Part shown: piece after piece, positions 1-11,223 of the stretch
How positions within the stretch are numbered: position 1 is the stretch's first letter
Layout: every line of letters begins with the position of its first letter
The notes under the pieces: model-generated
The model's input: only the letters and a program-made list of their open reading frames with translations
Database searches by the model: none
What the model was told of the DNA's origin: nothing
DNA from: Streptomyces sp. TSRI0107
GTDB taxonomy: Bacteria > Actinomycetota > Actinomycetes > Streptomycetales > Streptomycetaceae
Direction of reading: 5' to 3'
Length of the DNA: 64,000 nucleotides
Assembly (NCBI RefSeq): GCF_001905845.1
Contig: NZ_LIVZ01000005.1
Span: 186,001-250,000, forward strand
Position numbers and translations under genes: made by a program

Positions 1-10
1 AATTGACAGC

Positions 11-60
11 CCCCGAATCCCCCGGGCTCCCGGCGGCGCTCGCGCAGGGGGGACCCCCAT
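11..60. repeat. Dispersed GC-rich repeat, copy A
   Basis: About 50 bp with roughly 43 identical positions to bases 23944-23993, where the same unit forms the centre of a larger inverted-repeat element. It contains a C5 run, a G6 run and a final GGACCCCCAT, so it can fold. The ATG assigned to the next gene is at its right edge. Seen directly by comparing the two places; that such repeats are scattered through Streptomyces intergenic DNA is recall. Confidence 0.75.
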
Positions 61-706
61 GCGTGGCATAGGCAGCGCGGAGGAGACGACGACCTTCGGC
101 TTCCCGAGGGACACCTTCCGCATCCTCCACGTCAGCACCGGCAACGTCTGCCGCTCGCCGATCACCGAGCGGCTGACCCGGCATTTCGTGTCGCAGCGGC
201 TCGGTGTGCTGGGCGGCGGGCTGATCGTGGAGAGCGCGGGCACCTGGGGCCACGAGGGCGCGCCGATGGAGGCGAACGCGGAGACCGTGCTGGCCGACTT
301 CGGCGCGGACGCCTCCGGCTTCGTCGGCCGGGAGCTGCTGGACGAGCACGTCATCCGGGCCGACCTGGTCCTGACGGCCACCCGCGACCACCGCGCCCAG
401 GTCATCTCCATGGGCCACTCGGCGGGCCTGCGTACCTTCACCCTCAAGGAGTTCACCCGCCTGGTCCGCGCCATAGACCCCGCGACCCTGCCCCCGCTGG
501 AGGACGGTGTGGTCATGCGGGCCCGTGCCCTGGTCCGGGCGGCCGCCGCCCTGCGGGGCTGGCTGCTGGCGCCGACGGCGGAGGCGGACGAGGTGTACGA
601 CCCGTACGGGGCGCCCCTGACGTTCTTCCGTTCGATCGGGGACGAGATACACGAGGCGCTGGATCCGGTGGTGACGGCGCTGACCGGAGTACCCGCGCGG
701 ATGTAG
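59..706 (+). CDS. LMW protein-tyrosine-phosphatase-fold protein lacking the nucleophilic Cys
   Basis: The protein (215 aa) has the low-molecular-weight phosphatase/arsenate reductase fold. The family P-loop is C-x-G-N-x-C-R-S-P; here residues 25-34 read VSTGNVCRSP, so Ser26 is where the catalytic Cys should be, while Arg32 is kept. The general-acid motif DPYG at Asp181 is also kept. Either the protein is a pseudo-phosphatase (binding or regulatory) or it uses other chemistry. GGGGGGA precedes the ATG at usable spacing, but both lie in a dispersed repeat and the frame stays open to the window edge, so translation could start upstream. The family call is solid; the activity is doubtful. Confidence 0.8.
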   Translation: MRGIGSAEETTTFGFPRDTFRILHVSTGNVCRSPITERLTRHFVSQRLGVLGGGLIVESAGTWGHEGAPMEANAETVLADFGADASGFVGRELLDEHVIRADLVLTATRDHRAQVISMGHSAGLRTFTLKEFTRLVRAIDPATLPPLEDGVVMRARALVRAAAALRGWLLAPTAEADEVYDPYGAPLTFFRSIGDEIHEALDPVVTALTGVPARM

Positions 707-838
707 TCGCGGGGCGGCCCAGGGGCCCCGGGCCTACATTGGACGTACGTCAGCACGGCGAGTGAGCCGAAGGGGCGCGCACCGGCTACGGCGCCCCGGA
801 GGCGGACCGAGCCGAAATCGCGTCGCCCGGAGCCCACC

Positions 839-2077
839 ATGACGGTCGCCCACGTCCCCGAGACCGATGTCCTGCGCGCCCAGGACCCCGAGCTGGCCGA
901 ACTGCTGCTGGGGGAGCTGGAGAGGCAGTCGACGACCCTCCAGCTGATCGCCGCCGAGAACTTCACGTCGCCCGCCGTGCTGGCCGCGCTCGGCTCACCG
1001 CTCGCCAACAAGTACGCGGAGGGGTATCCGGGAGCCCGCCACCACGGCGGCTGCGAGATCGTCGACGTCGCCGAGCGGATCGCGGTGGACCGGGCCAAGG
1101 CCCTGTTCGGGGCCGAGCACGCCAACGTGCAGTCGCATTCCGGTTCCTCCGCCGTGCTCGCCGCGTACGCGGCCCTGCTGCGGCCCGGCGACACCGTGCT
1201 CGCCCTCGGCCTGCCGTACGGCGGCCACCTCACGCACGGCTCGCCCGCGAACTTCTCCGGCCGCTGGTTCGACTTCGTCGGGTACGGCGTCGACGGGGAG
1301 ACCGGGCTCGTCGACTACGAGCAGGTGCGGACGCTGGCCCGCAGCCATCGCCCCAAGGCGATCGTGTGCGGCTCCATCGCCTACCCGCGCCATCTCGACT
1401 ACGCGCTCTTCCGCGAGATCGCCGACGAGGTCGGCGCCTACCTCATCGCCGACGCCGCGCACCCCATCGGACTGGTCGCCGGGGGAGCGGCGCCGAATCC
1501 GGTGCCGTACGCCGACGTCGTGTGCGCCACCACCCACAAGGTGCTGCGCGGTCCGCGCGGCGGGATGATCCTGTGCGGCGCCGAGCTGGCGGAGCGCGTC
1601 GACCGGGCCGTCTTCCCGTTCACCCAGGGCGGCGCCCAGATGCACACGATCGCCGCGAAGGCGGTCGCGTTCGGTGAGGCGGCAACGGACGCGTTCACCT
1701 TGTACGCCCATCAGGTGGTCGCCAATGCGAGGGTTCTCACGGATGTGCTGGCCGCCGAGGGCCTGGCGGTCACCACCGGCGGCACCGACACCCATCTGAT
1801 CACCGCCGACCCGTCCCCGCTCGGCGTCGACGGCCGCGCCGCCCGGGGCCTGCTCGCCGCCGCCGGGCTGATCCTCGACTGCTGCGCCTTGCCGCACGGC
1901 GATGTGCGCGGGCTGCGCCTGGGCACGGCCGCGGTGACCACGCAGGGGATGGGGCAGGCGGAGATGCGGCGGATCGGCGTCCTGCTCGCGACCGTGCTGC
2001 GGGAGCCGGCGCGGACGAAGGCGGTGCGTGCCGAGGTGCGGGAGCTCACCGGCGGATTTCCGCCGTATCCCGGCTGA
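839..2077 (+). CDS. glyA: Serine hydroxymethyltransferase (GlyA-type, 412 aa)
   Basis: A PLP enzyme that interconverts serine and glycine with tetrahydrofolate as one-carbon carrier in the cytosol. Family motifs are present: LQLIAAENF near residue 34, the GGHLTHG loop at 128-134, DAAHPIGLVAGG at 205-216, and TTHKVLRGPR with the PLP-binding Lys at 234. The length is normal. The conserved TTRG segment near the C terminus reads TTQG, a small deviation that may affect substrate binding. The neighbours (phosphatase-fold protein, TagO-like transferase, ATP synthase) suggest the second glyA copy of Streptomyces (glyA2 in S. coelicolor, from memory). The ATG has a GGAG nearby. Function is confident, paralogue identity less so. 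Confidence 0.92.
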   Translation: MTVAHVPETDVLRAQDPELAELLLGELERQSTTLQLIAAENFTSPAVLAALGSPLANKYAEGYPGARHHGGCEIVDVAERIAVDRAKALFGAEHANVQSHSGSSAVLAAYAALLRPGDTVLALGLPYGGHLTHGSPANFSGRWFDFVGYGVDGETGLVDYEQVRTLARSHRPKAIVCGSIAYPRHLDYALFREIADEVGAYLIADAAHPIGLVAGGAAPNPVPYADVVCATTHKVLRGPRGGMILCGAELAERVDRAVFPFTQGGAQMHTIAAKAVAFGEAATDAFTLYAHQVVANARVLTDVLAAEGLAVTTGGTDTHLITADPSPLGVDGRAARGLLAAAGLILDCCALPHGDVRGLRLGTAAVTTQGMGQAEMRRIGVLLATVLREPARTKAVRAEVRELTGGFPPYPG

Positions 2078-2206
2078 GCGGGGGTAGGCGCACTTCGGTG
2101 CACAGCCACTCGTGCAACCATCGTCGCTACCCGTAAGTCCTCACACATATGCGTGCCTCGCTAGGGTGTGGGGCTGTGATGGCCAGCGAGACCTGTGGGG
2201 AAGCCC

Positions 2207-3511
2207 GTGCGTGAATACCTGCTGACGCTCTGCATCACGGCCGCGGTGACGTATCTGCTGACAGGGCCGGTACGCAAGTTCGCGATCGTGGCGGGGGCGA
2301 TGCCGGAGATCCGGGCCCGGGACGTGCACCGGGAACCGACTCCGCGGCTCGGCGGTATCGCGATGTTCTTCGGGCTGTGCGCGGGTCTGCTGGTCGCCGA
2401 CCACCTGACGAACCTCAACCAGGTCTTCGAGAAGTCCAACGAGCCCCGCGCGCTGCTCTCCGGCGCCGCGCTGATCTGGCTCATCGGCGTGCTCGACGAC
2501 AAGTTCGAGATCGACGCCCTGATCAAGCTGGGCGGCCAGATGATCGCCGCCGGTGTGATGGTCATGCAGGGTCTGACGATCCTGTGGCTGCCGGTGCCGG
2601 GCGTCGGCACGGTCGCGCTCACCCAGTGGCAGGGCACGCTCCTGACCGTCGCCCTGGTCGTCATCACCATCAACGCGGTCAACTTCGTCGACGGTCTGGA
2701 CGGCCTCGCGGCCGGCATGGTGTGCATCGCGTCCGCCGCGTTCTTCATGTACGCCTACCGCATCTGGTACTCGTACGGCATCGAGGCCGCCGCCCCGGCC
2801 ACCCTGTTCTCGGCGATCCTGATGGGCATGTGCCTGGGCTTCCTGCCGCACAACATGCACCCCGCGCGGATCTTCATGGGCGACTCCGGCTCGATGCTGA
2901 TCGGCCTGGTGCTGGCGGCCGGCGCGATCTCCGTCACCGGGCAGGTCGACCCGGACGTGATGAACCTGTTCTCCGGGTCCGAGCGCAACACCGTGCACCA
3001 GACGGTGCCCGTCTACATCCCGCTGCTGCTGCCGCTGACCATCATCGCGATCCCGGCCGCCGACCTGATCCTGGCGATCGTGCGCCGCACCTGGCGCGGC
3101 CAGTCGCCGTTCGCCGCGGACCGCGGGCACCTGCACCACCGGCTGCTGGAGATCGGCCACTCGCACAGCCGCTCGGTGCTGATCATGTACTTCTGGTCGG
3201 CGCTGATCGCCTTCGGCGCGCTGACGTACTCCGTGAACAGTGCGTCCATGTGGATCGTGCTGGGTGTCGTGGTACTGAGCGCGATCGGCCTCGTGCTGCT
3301 GTTGCTGCCGCGGTTCACGCCGCGCGCCCCGGTCTGGGCCGAGCGGTTCGTGCCGCCGCGCTACCGGCGCCGCAAGGCCGTGCCGGACGCCGCACAGCCG
3401 GCCGTCGAGGAGGTCCCGGCGGACGAGGAGCCGCGCACTCCGGTGGCCGCCGGGGTGTCCGGTGTCAACGGGGCGACCGCCGTAGGCCCCCGTTCGCGGC
3501 TCTCAAGGTAA
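2207..3511 (+). CDS. Undecaprenyl-phosphate GlcNAc-1-phosphate transferase-like (TagO/WecA/MraY family)
   Basis: An integral membrane glycosyltransferase with about ten to eleven hydrophobic segments. It transfers a sugar-1-phosphate from a UDP-sugar to undecaprenyl phosphate, the first lipid-linked step of teichoic acid or other wall glycopolymers. Visible motifs: HREPTPRLGG at 41-50, the metal-binding DDKFEID at 97-103, NAVNFVDGLDGL at 156-167, FMGDSGS at 223-229 and RGHLHHRLL in the last cytoplasmic loop. The C-terminal 60 residues are charged and Pro-rich. I start at a GTG preceded by GGGGAAG; a GTG 12 bases upstream (2195) is the alternative. It lies just upstream of atpI with its own 286-bp gap. 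The exact sugar cannot be read from sequence. Confidence 0.88.
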   Translation: MREYLLTLCITAAVTYLLTGPVRKFAIVAGAMPEIRARDVHREPTPRLGGIAMFFGLCAGLLVADHLTNLNQVFEKSNEPRALLSGAALIWLIGVLDDKFEIDALIKLGGQMIAAGVMVMQGLTILWLPVPGVGTVALTQWQGTLLTVALVVITINAVNFVDGLDGLAAGMVCIASAAFFMYAYRIWYSYGIEAAAPATLFSAILMGMCLGFLPHNMHPARIFMGDSGSMLIGLVLAAGAISVTGQVDPDVMNLFSGSERNTVHQTVPVYIPLLLPLTIIAIPAADLILAIVRRTWRGQSPFAADRGHLHHRLLEIGHSHSRSVLIMYFWSALIAFGALTYSVNSASMWIVLGVVVLSAIGLVLLLLPRFTPRAPVWAERFVPPRYRRRKAVPDAAQPAVEEVPADEEPRTPVAAGVSGVNGATAVGPRSRLSR

Positions 3512-3656
3512 GAATCTGACTAAAGCATTGCCAAGCCGTGGGGGAACGAAGCACCCCAATACCAGACAAGTGGGCGCGGTTTTTGCACAGACGTGCAGCG
3601 TCACTCTCATGTGTGACAGCCAGCACACCCACCAGGTAAAGACCTCATCAAATAGT

Positions 3657-3674
3657 TTGTGATACCGTTCACGA
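3657..3674. promoter_or_regulatory. Rex-type redox operator upstream of the atp operon
   Basis: TTGTGATACCGTTCACGA is an imperfect inverted repeat (TTGTGA / TTCACgA arms) closely matching the Rex operator consensus TTGTGAAnnnnTTCACAA. Rex is the NADH/NAD+-sensing repressor of Streptomyces, and the ATP synthase operon is an established Rex target in this genus. The site is 124 bp before the chosen atpI start, a sensible place for repression. The match is seen; binding is inferred. Confidence 0.8.
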
Positions 3675-3797
3675 GAACCCCGGATGGAGCCGAAGGACCG
3701 TAGTGCGACGGTTCATTGGCGTGAGGTTCCCTCTCACCCCGGGACTACGCTCGTCCATGACGACACCCCTGCCCCCTTTGAAAGCGGAGTTGCCGCC

Positions 3798-4235
3798 ATG
3801 CCGTCCAACGACGTCCGGATCCTGGCCCAGGCCGCTGTGCCCACAGCCGCCGTCGGCGCTGCAGCCGCCGTCGTCAGCGGAGTGGTGGCCGGCGGCAAGG
3901 GGGCCGTCGGCTCCGTCGTGGCCGCCCTGGTGACGATCCTCTTCATGGGCCTCGGCCTGTACGTGCTCCAGCGCACTGCCAAATCGCTTCCGCACCTGTT
4001 CCAGGCGATGGGCCTGATGCTCTACGCGGCTCAAATTCTGCTGCTGTTCATCTTCCTCGCCGCATTCAGGCACACATCGCTGTTCCACCCGCGGGCATTC
4101 GCGTTCACGCTCATCGCGACCACCCTCGTGTGGATCGGCTCGCAGACGGTCGCGCACATGAAGTCCAAGATCCTTTACGTCGAACCCGAGTCCTCCGAGG
4201 GCAGCAAGCCCACGAAGACGGGCCCGTCGTCGTGA
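3798..4235 (+). CDS. atpI: ATP synthase protein I (AtpI)
   Basis: A small membrane protein of 145 aa with four hydrophobic segments, first gene of the ATP synthase operon. AtpI proteins help assemble the c-ring of the Fo sector and are not needed for catalysis. The body from MPSNDVRILAQAA onward is Streptomyces AtpI-like. I chose the ATG preceded by GGAG about eight bases upstream; an ATG at 3684 would add 38 hydrophilic residues across the promoter region and is unlikely. A 225-bp gap follows before atpB with no other gene visible. Confidence 0.85.
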   Translation: MPSNDVRILAQAAVPTAAVGAAAAVVSGVVAGGKGAVGSVVAALVTILFMGLGLYVLQRTAKSLPHLFQAMGLMLYAAQILLLFIFLAAFRHTSLFHPRAFAFTLIATTLVWIGSQTVAHMKSKILYVEPESSEGSKPTKTGPSS

Positions 4236-4460
4236 GGGGTAGGGCCGGGATAAAGACGCGTTCGACAAGCTGCTATCGTCCGGTGCCAACTGCGGCACTG
4301 CGGGCGCGGGCATCCGAGCTGACGCCTGTTCCATCGCGAGGCTCGAAGCCGAACCGCCGCCCCCACATCAGAAACACCAGTCCAGTGCCGAACAGCGGCT
4401 GCGCGCCGCGCCGACACAACGAGGTTGCCGTACCTATGCGCCACGCTGAAGGAGCCCGCG

Positions 4461-5288
4461 GTGAGTGCTGACCCGACGCAGGTGCTCGCTTTCGAGACCG
4501 ACTGCCACATCTTCGACGGTTGTGGCTTCGCCGAGGTATCTCCCGGCCTGCACTCGTTCCTGTTCCAGCCTCTCTGGGGCGATGGCGACAGCAATCTGTA
4601 CTTCAACAAGACGATGCTGCTCGCGCTGCTCGGCTCGGTCATCATCATCGGCTTCTTCTGGGCCGCTTTCCGTCGCCCGAAGGTCGTCCCCGGCAAGCTC
4701 CAGATGGTCGCCGAAGCGGGCTACGACTTCATCCGGCGCGGCGTCGTCTACGAGACGATCGGCAAGAAGGAGGGCGAGAAGTACGTCCCGCTCGTCGTCT
4801 CGCTGTTCTTCTTCATCTGGATGATGAACCTCTGGTCGATCATCCCGGTCGCCCAGTTCCCGGTCACGTCGATCATCGCGTACCCGGCAGTGCTGGCGCT
4901 GATCGTCTACATCACGTGGGTGTCCCTCACCTTCAAGCGGCACGGCTTCGTCGGCTTCTTCAAGAACGTCACCGGCTACGACAAGTCGCTCGGCCCGGTG
5001 CTGCCGCTGTCGATGGCCATCGAGTTCTTCTCGAACATCCTGATCCGGCCGTTCACCCACGCGGTGCGACTCTTCGCGAACATGTTCGCCGGTCACACCC
5101 TGCTGCTGCTCTTCACGATCGCCAGCTGGTACCTGCTGAACGGCGTCGGCATCGCCTACGCGGGCGTCTCGTTCGTCATGGTCCTCGTCATGACCGCCTT
5201 CGAGCTGTTCGTCCAGGCCCTGCAGGCGTACGTCTTCGTCCTGCTGACCTGCACCTACATTCAGGGCGCTCTCGCCGAGCACCACTGA
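4461..5288 (+). CDS. atpB: ATP synthase Fo subunit a
   Basis: Membrane stator subunit that, with the c-ring, forms the proton path. The protein (275 aa) has several long hydrophobic helices. The segment RLFANMFAGH near 203-212 carries the essential Arg (Arg203 here) facing the c-ring carboxylate, and FELFVQALQAYVF forms the last helix. I start at the GTG with AAGGAG six bases upstream rather than at an in-frame ATG 36 bases earlier (4425), which lacks a ribosome site. A gap of 75 bp to atpE contains AAAGGAAG before its start. Confidence 0.95.
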   Translation: MSADPTQVLAFETDCHIFDGCGFAEVSPGLHSFLFQPLWGDGDSNLYFNKTMLLALLGSVIIIGFFWAAFRRPKVVPGKLQMVAEAGYDFIRRGVVYETIGKKEGEKYVPLVVSLFFFIWMMNLWSIIPVAQFPVTSIIAYPAVLALIVYITWVSLTFKRHGFVGFFKNVTGYDKSLGPVLPLSMAIEFFSNILIRPFTHAVRLFANMFAGHTLLLLFTIASWYLLNGVGIAYAGVSFVMVLVMTAFELFVQALQAYVFVLLTCTYIQGALAEHH

Positions 5289-5345
5289 TCAGACGCTTTC
5301 CCGACCCCCCAATTCGTCCGGTGGCCAACCCCCACCGGTCCGTAA

Positions 5346-5594
<249 letters not shown>

Positions 5595-5635
5595 TCAGCG
5601 ACACCAGTCCAGCCGACTAGACGAAAGGCACTCAC

Positions 5636-6178
5636 ATGAGCCAGCTGCTCATCGCGGCGAGCGAGGGAGAGAACCCCCTCGTCCCGCCGATCCCTGAGCT
5701 TGTCATCGGCCTGCTCGCCTTCGTCATCGTCTTCGGCTTCCTCGCCAAGAAGCTCCTCCCGAACATCAACAAGGTTCTGGAAGAGCGCCGCGAGGCCATC
5801 GAGGGCGGTATCGAGAAGGCCGAGGCCGCGCAGACCGAGGCCCAGAGCGTCCTCGAGCAGTACAAGGCCCAGCTCGCCGAGGCCCGGCACGAGGCCGCGC
5901 GCCTGCGCCAGGAGGCGCAGGAGCAGGGTGCCACGCTCATCGCCGAGATGCGGGCCGAGGGCCAGCGGCAGCGCGAGGAGATCGTCGCCGCCGGTCACGC
6001 CCAGATCGAGGCCGACCGCAAGGCCGCCGCGTCCGCGCTGCGCCAGGACGTCGGCAAGCTGGCCACCGAGCTGGCCGGCAAGCTCGTCGGCGAGTCCCTC
6101 GAGGACCACGCCCGCCAGAGCCGTGTCATCGACCGGTTCCTCGACGAGCTCGAGGAGAAGGCCGAGGCCGGGCGATGA
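5636..6178 (+). CDS. atpF: ATP synthase Fo subunit b
   Basis: Peripheral-stalk subunit of 180 aa: one N-terminal membrane helix (about 20-43) followed by a long charged, Glu/Ala/Gln-rich coiled coil that holds F1 against rotation. Its last codons overlap the next start (ATGA), indicating translational coupling with atpH. Actinobacterial F-type b subunits look like this; there is no separate b-prime gene. Confidence 0.95.
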   Translation: MSQLLIAASEGENPLVPPIPELVIGLLAFVIVFGFLAKKLLPNINKVLEERREAIEGGIEKAEAAQTEAQSVLEQYKAQLAEARHEAARLRQEAQEQGATLIAEMRAEGQRQREEIVAAGHAQIEADRKAAASALRQDVGKLATELAGKLVGESLEDHARQSRVIDRFLDELEEKAEAGR

Positions 6179-6990
6179 ACGGAGCGAGCCGCGAGGCCCT
6201 GGCAGCCACCCGAGAGCGTCTCGACGCGCTGACGGACGCCACGTCCGTCGACGCGGCGCGGCTCGCCGACGAGCTGGCCGCCGTCACCGCGCTGCTCGAC
6301 CGCGAGGTGTCGCTGCGTCGGGTCTTCACCGACCCGGCGCAGGCCGGTGAGGCCAAGGCCGAGCTGGTCCAGCGGCTGCTCGGCGGCCAGGTCGGCGGCG
6401 AGACCGCGGACCTGCTGTCCGGCATGGTGCGCTCCCGCTGGTCGCAGTCCCGCGACCTGGTGGACGCCCTGGAGGAGCTGGCGGACACCGCCGACCTCAC
6501 CGCCGCTCAGAAGGCGGGCACGCTCGACAACGTCGAGGACGAGCTGTTCCGGTTCGCCCGGATCGTCTCCTCGAACACCGAGCTGCGCGCCGCGCTGACC
6601 GACCGCAAGGCCACCGTCTCGGCCAAGGGCGAGCTGCTGCGCAGCCTGCTCGGCGGCCGTGCCGACGCCACCACCGTGCGTCTGGTGACGCGCCTTGTGA
6701 CCGCGCCGCGGGGACGTAGCCTGGAAGCGGGACTGGAGTCCCTGTCCAAGCTCGCCGCCGACCGCCGGGACCGCATGGTCGCCGTCGTCACCTCGGCGGT
6801 GCCGCTGAGCGACCCGCAGAAGCAGCGCCTGGGCGCCGCCCTCGCGAAGCTCTACGGCCGCAAGATGCACCTCAACCTCGACGTGGACCCCGAGGTCCTC
6901 GGCGGGATCCGGGTGCAGGTCGGCGACGAGGTCATCAACGGCTCCGTCGCGGACCGCATCGGCGACGCTGAGCGCCGGCTCGCCGGCTGA
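6175..6990 (+). CDS. atpH: ATP synthase F1 subunit delta
   Basis: Delta (OSCP) subunit connecting the b stalk to the top of F1. At 271 aa it is about 90 residues longer than the E. coli protein, as usual in actinobacteria: the extra N-terminal helical part precedes the OSCP domain. The C-terminal segment DVDPEVLGGIRVQVGDEVINGSV is the family signature region. It overlaps atpF by four bases. The following 138-bp gap contains two hairpins. Confidence 0.94.
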   Translation: MNGASREALAATRERLDALTDATSVDAARLADELAAVTALLDREVSLRRVFTDPAQAGEAKAELVQRLLGGQVGGETADLLSGMVRSRWSQSRDLVDALEELADTADLTAAQKAGTLDNVEDELFRFARIVSSNTELRAALTDRKATVSAKGELLRSLLGGRADATTVRLVTRLVTAPRGRSLEAGLESLSKLAADRRDRMVAVVTSAVPLSDPQKQRLGAALAKLYGRKMHLNLDVDPEVLGGIRVQVGDEVINGSVADRIGDAERRLAG

Positions 6991-7033
6991 CGCGACGCGA
7001 CGGCCGCGGCAACTGAACACGCAGTACGTACTT

Positions 7034-7080
7034 ACGGCCCTGGTTGGGCCGTGCAGAGGATTCCTGGGGGTCGCCCCCAG
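7034..7080. repeat. Two hairpins in the atpH-atpA gap (dispersed repeat module)
   Basis: ACGGCCC-TGGTT-GGGCCGT (7034-7052) and CTGGGGG-TCG-CCCCCAG (7064-7080) are perfect 7-bp stems. The second is of the GGGGGTCGCCCCCAGACCCCC kind that I recall as a common Streptomyces intergenic repeat. No T-run follows, so termination is unlikely; they may stabilise or process the mRNA just ahead of the F1 alpha gene. Confidence 0.6.
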
Positions 7081-7128
7081 ACCCCCAAAGTGAAACTTCG
7101 GGCCCAACAAGGAGAGCAGGGAACCCAG

Positions 7129-8736
7129 ATGGCGGAGCTCACGATCCGGCCGGAGGAGATCCGGGACGCGCTGGAGAACTTCGTCCAGTCGTACAAGCCG
7201 GACGCGGCCTCGCGCGAGGAGGTCGGTACGGTCACCCTTGCCGGCGACGGCATCGCGAAGGTCGAGGGTCTGCCCTCGGCCATGGCCAACGAACTGCTGA
7301 AGTTCGAGGACGGCACCCTCGGCCTCGCCCTCAACCTCGAGGAGCGCGAGATCGGTGCCATCGTCCTCGGTGAGTTCAGCGGCATCGAGGAGGGTCAGCC
7401 GGTCACCCGCACCGGTGAGGTCCTCTCCGTCGCGGTCGGCGAGGGCTACCTCGGCCGCGTCGTCGACCCGCTCGGCAACCCGATCGACGGCCTCGGCGAG
7501 ATCGAGACGTCCGGCCGCCGCGCCCTCGAGCTGCAGGCCCCCACGGTCATGCAGCGCAAGTCGGTGCACGAGCCGATGGAGACCGGCTACAAGGCCGTCG
7601 ACGCCATGACCCCGATCGGCCGTGGTCAGCGTCAGCTGATCATCGGTGACCGTCAGACCGGCAAGACCGCCCTGGCCGTCGACACGATCATCAACCAGCG
7701 TGACAACTGGCGCTCCGGCGACCCGAAGAAGCAGGTCCGCTGCATCTACGTCGCCATCGGCCAGAAGGGCTCCACCATCGCGTCGGTCCGCCGCGCGCTG
7801 GAGGAGAACGGTGCGCTGGAGTACACGACCATCGTCGCCGCCCCGGCGTCCGACCCGGCCGGCTTCAAGTACCTCGCCCCCTACACCGGCTCGGCCATCG
7901 GCCAGCAGTGGATGTACGAGGGCAAGCACGTCCTGATCATCTTCGACGACCTGTCGAAGCAGGCCGACGCCTACCGCGCCGTGTCGCTGCTGCTGCGCCG
8001 CCCGCCGGGCCGTGAGGCCTACCCGGGTGACGTCTTCTACCTGCACTCCCGCCTGCTGGAGCGCTGCGCGAAGCTCTCCGACGACATGGGTGCCGGCTCG
8101 ATGACCGGTCTGCCGATCGTCGAGACCAAGGCGAACGACGTCTCGGCGTTCATCCCGACCAACGTCATCTCCATCACCGACGGCCAGTGCTTCCTGGAGT
8201 CGGACCTGTTCAACGCCGGTCAGCGCCCCGCGCTGAACGTCGGTATCTCCGTCTCCCGAGTCGGTGGTTCCGCGCAGCACAAGGCGATGCGTCAGGTCTC
8301 CGGCCGTCTGCGCGTGGACCTCGCCCAGTTCCGTGAGCTGGAGGCGTTCGCCGCCTTCGGTTCCGACCTGGACGCCGCGTCCAAGGCGCAGCTGGAGCGC
8401 GGTCAGCGCATGGTCGAGCTGCTGAAGCAGAACCAGTACGAGCCGATGGCCACCGAGGACCAGGTCGTCTCGATCTGGGCCGGCACCACCGGTCGTATGG
8501 ACGACGTCCCGGTCGCCGACATCCGCCGCTTCGAGAAGGAGCTCCTCGACTACCTGCACCGCCAGGAGCAGGGTCTGATGACCTCCATCAAGGAGGGCGC
8601 CAAGATGTCCGACGACACGATCCAGGCGATCGCCGACGCCGTCGCGGCCTTCAAGAAGCAGTTCGAGACCTCGGACGGCAAGCTGCTCGGCGAGGAAGCT
8701 CCGGCCGCCCCGAAGGCGACCAGCGCCTCCAAGTGA
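7129..8736 (+). CDS. atpA: ATP synthase F1 subunit alpha
   Basis: Non-catalytic nucleotide-binding subunit of the F1 hexamer (535 aa). Walker A is GDRQTGKT at 173-180, and the Walker B-like strand [12 protein letters not shown] follows. The C-terminal helical domain includes the conserved [12 protein letters not shown] start at the ATG with GGAGAG upstream, where [10 protein letters not shown] matches the usual actinobacterial N terminus; a longer in-frame start at 7051 lies inside the hairpin region. Part of the nine-gene atp operon. Confidence 0.97.
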   Translation: MAELTIRPEEIRDALENFVQSYKPDAASREEVGTVTLAGDGIAKVEGLPSAMANELLKFEDGTLGLALNLEEREIGAIVLGEFSGIEEGQPVTRTGEVLSVAVGEGYLGRVVDPLGNPIDGLGEIETSGRRALELQAPTVMQRKSVHEPMETGYKAVDAMTPIGRGQRQLIIGDRQTGKTALAVDTIINQRDNWRSGDPKKQVRCIYVAIGQKGSTIASVRRALEENGALEYTTIVAAPASDPAGFKYLAPYTGSAIGQQWMYEGKHVLIIFDDLSKQADAYRAVSLLLRRPPGREAYPGDVFYLHSRLLERCAKLSDDMGAGSMTGLPIVETKANDVSAFIPTNVISITDGQCFLESDLFNAGQRPALNVGISVSRVGGSAQHKAMRQVSGRLRVDLAQFRELEAFAAFGSDLDAASKAQLERGQRMVELLKQNQYEPMATEDQVVSIWAGTTGRMDDVPVADIRRFEKELLDYLHRQEQGLMTSIKEGAKMSDDTIQAIADAVAAFKKQFETSDGKLLGEEAPAAPKATSASK

Positions 8737-8757
8737 CGTAAGGAAGGGACCTGACTC

Positions 8758-11111
<2,354 letters not shown>

Positions 11112-11124
11112 GCCTCGTGCTCTG

Positions 11125-11159
11125 GCCGGAGGGGGCGGGTGCGTCCCGCCCCCTCCGGC
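11125..11159 (+). promoter_or_regulatory. 15-bp perfect hairpin between atpD and atpC
   Basis: Arms 11125-11139 and 11145-11159 pair over all 15 bp around the loop TGCGT. It begins 13 bases after the atpD stop. There is no T-tract, so it may act as a partial terminator, an mRNA 3-prime stabiliser or a processing site, lowering epsilon relative to beta. A role in dosage is inference. Confidence 0.75.
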
Positions 11160-11182
11160 ACGCCTACTAGACTTGTAACCAA

Positions 11183-11204
11183 CACCCGGCAGAACCGCCG
11201 GGTG
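11183..11204 (+). promoter_or_regulatory. 8-bp hairpin just before the atpC ribosome site
   Basis: CACCCGGC-AGAACC-GCCGGGTG is a perfect 8-bp stem with a six-base loop. It ends seven bases before the GAGGAG of atpC. Together with the TTG start it could limit or insulate translation of epsilon. Confidence 0.6.
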
Positions 11205-11223
11205 GTGACCCGAGGAGCCAACC

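Noticed and set aside
4425..5288. Longer atpB starting at an upstream ATG
   Set aside because: No ribosome site; the GTG at 4461 has AAGGAG and matches the family N terminus.
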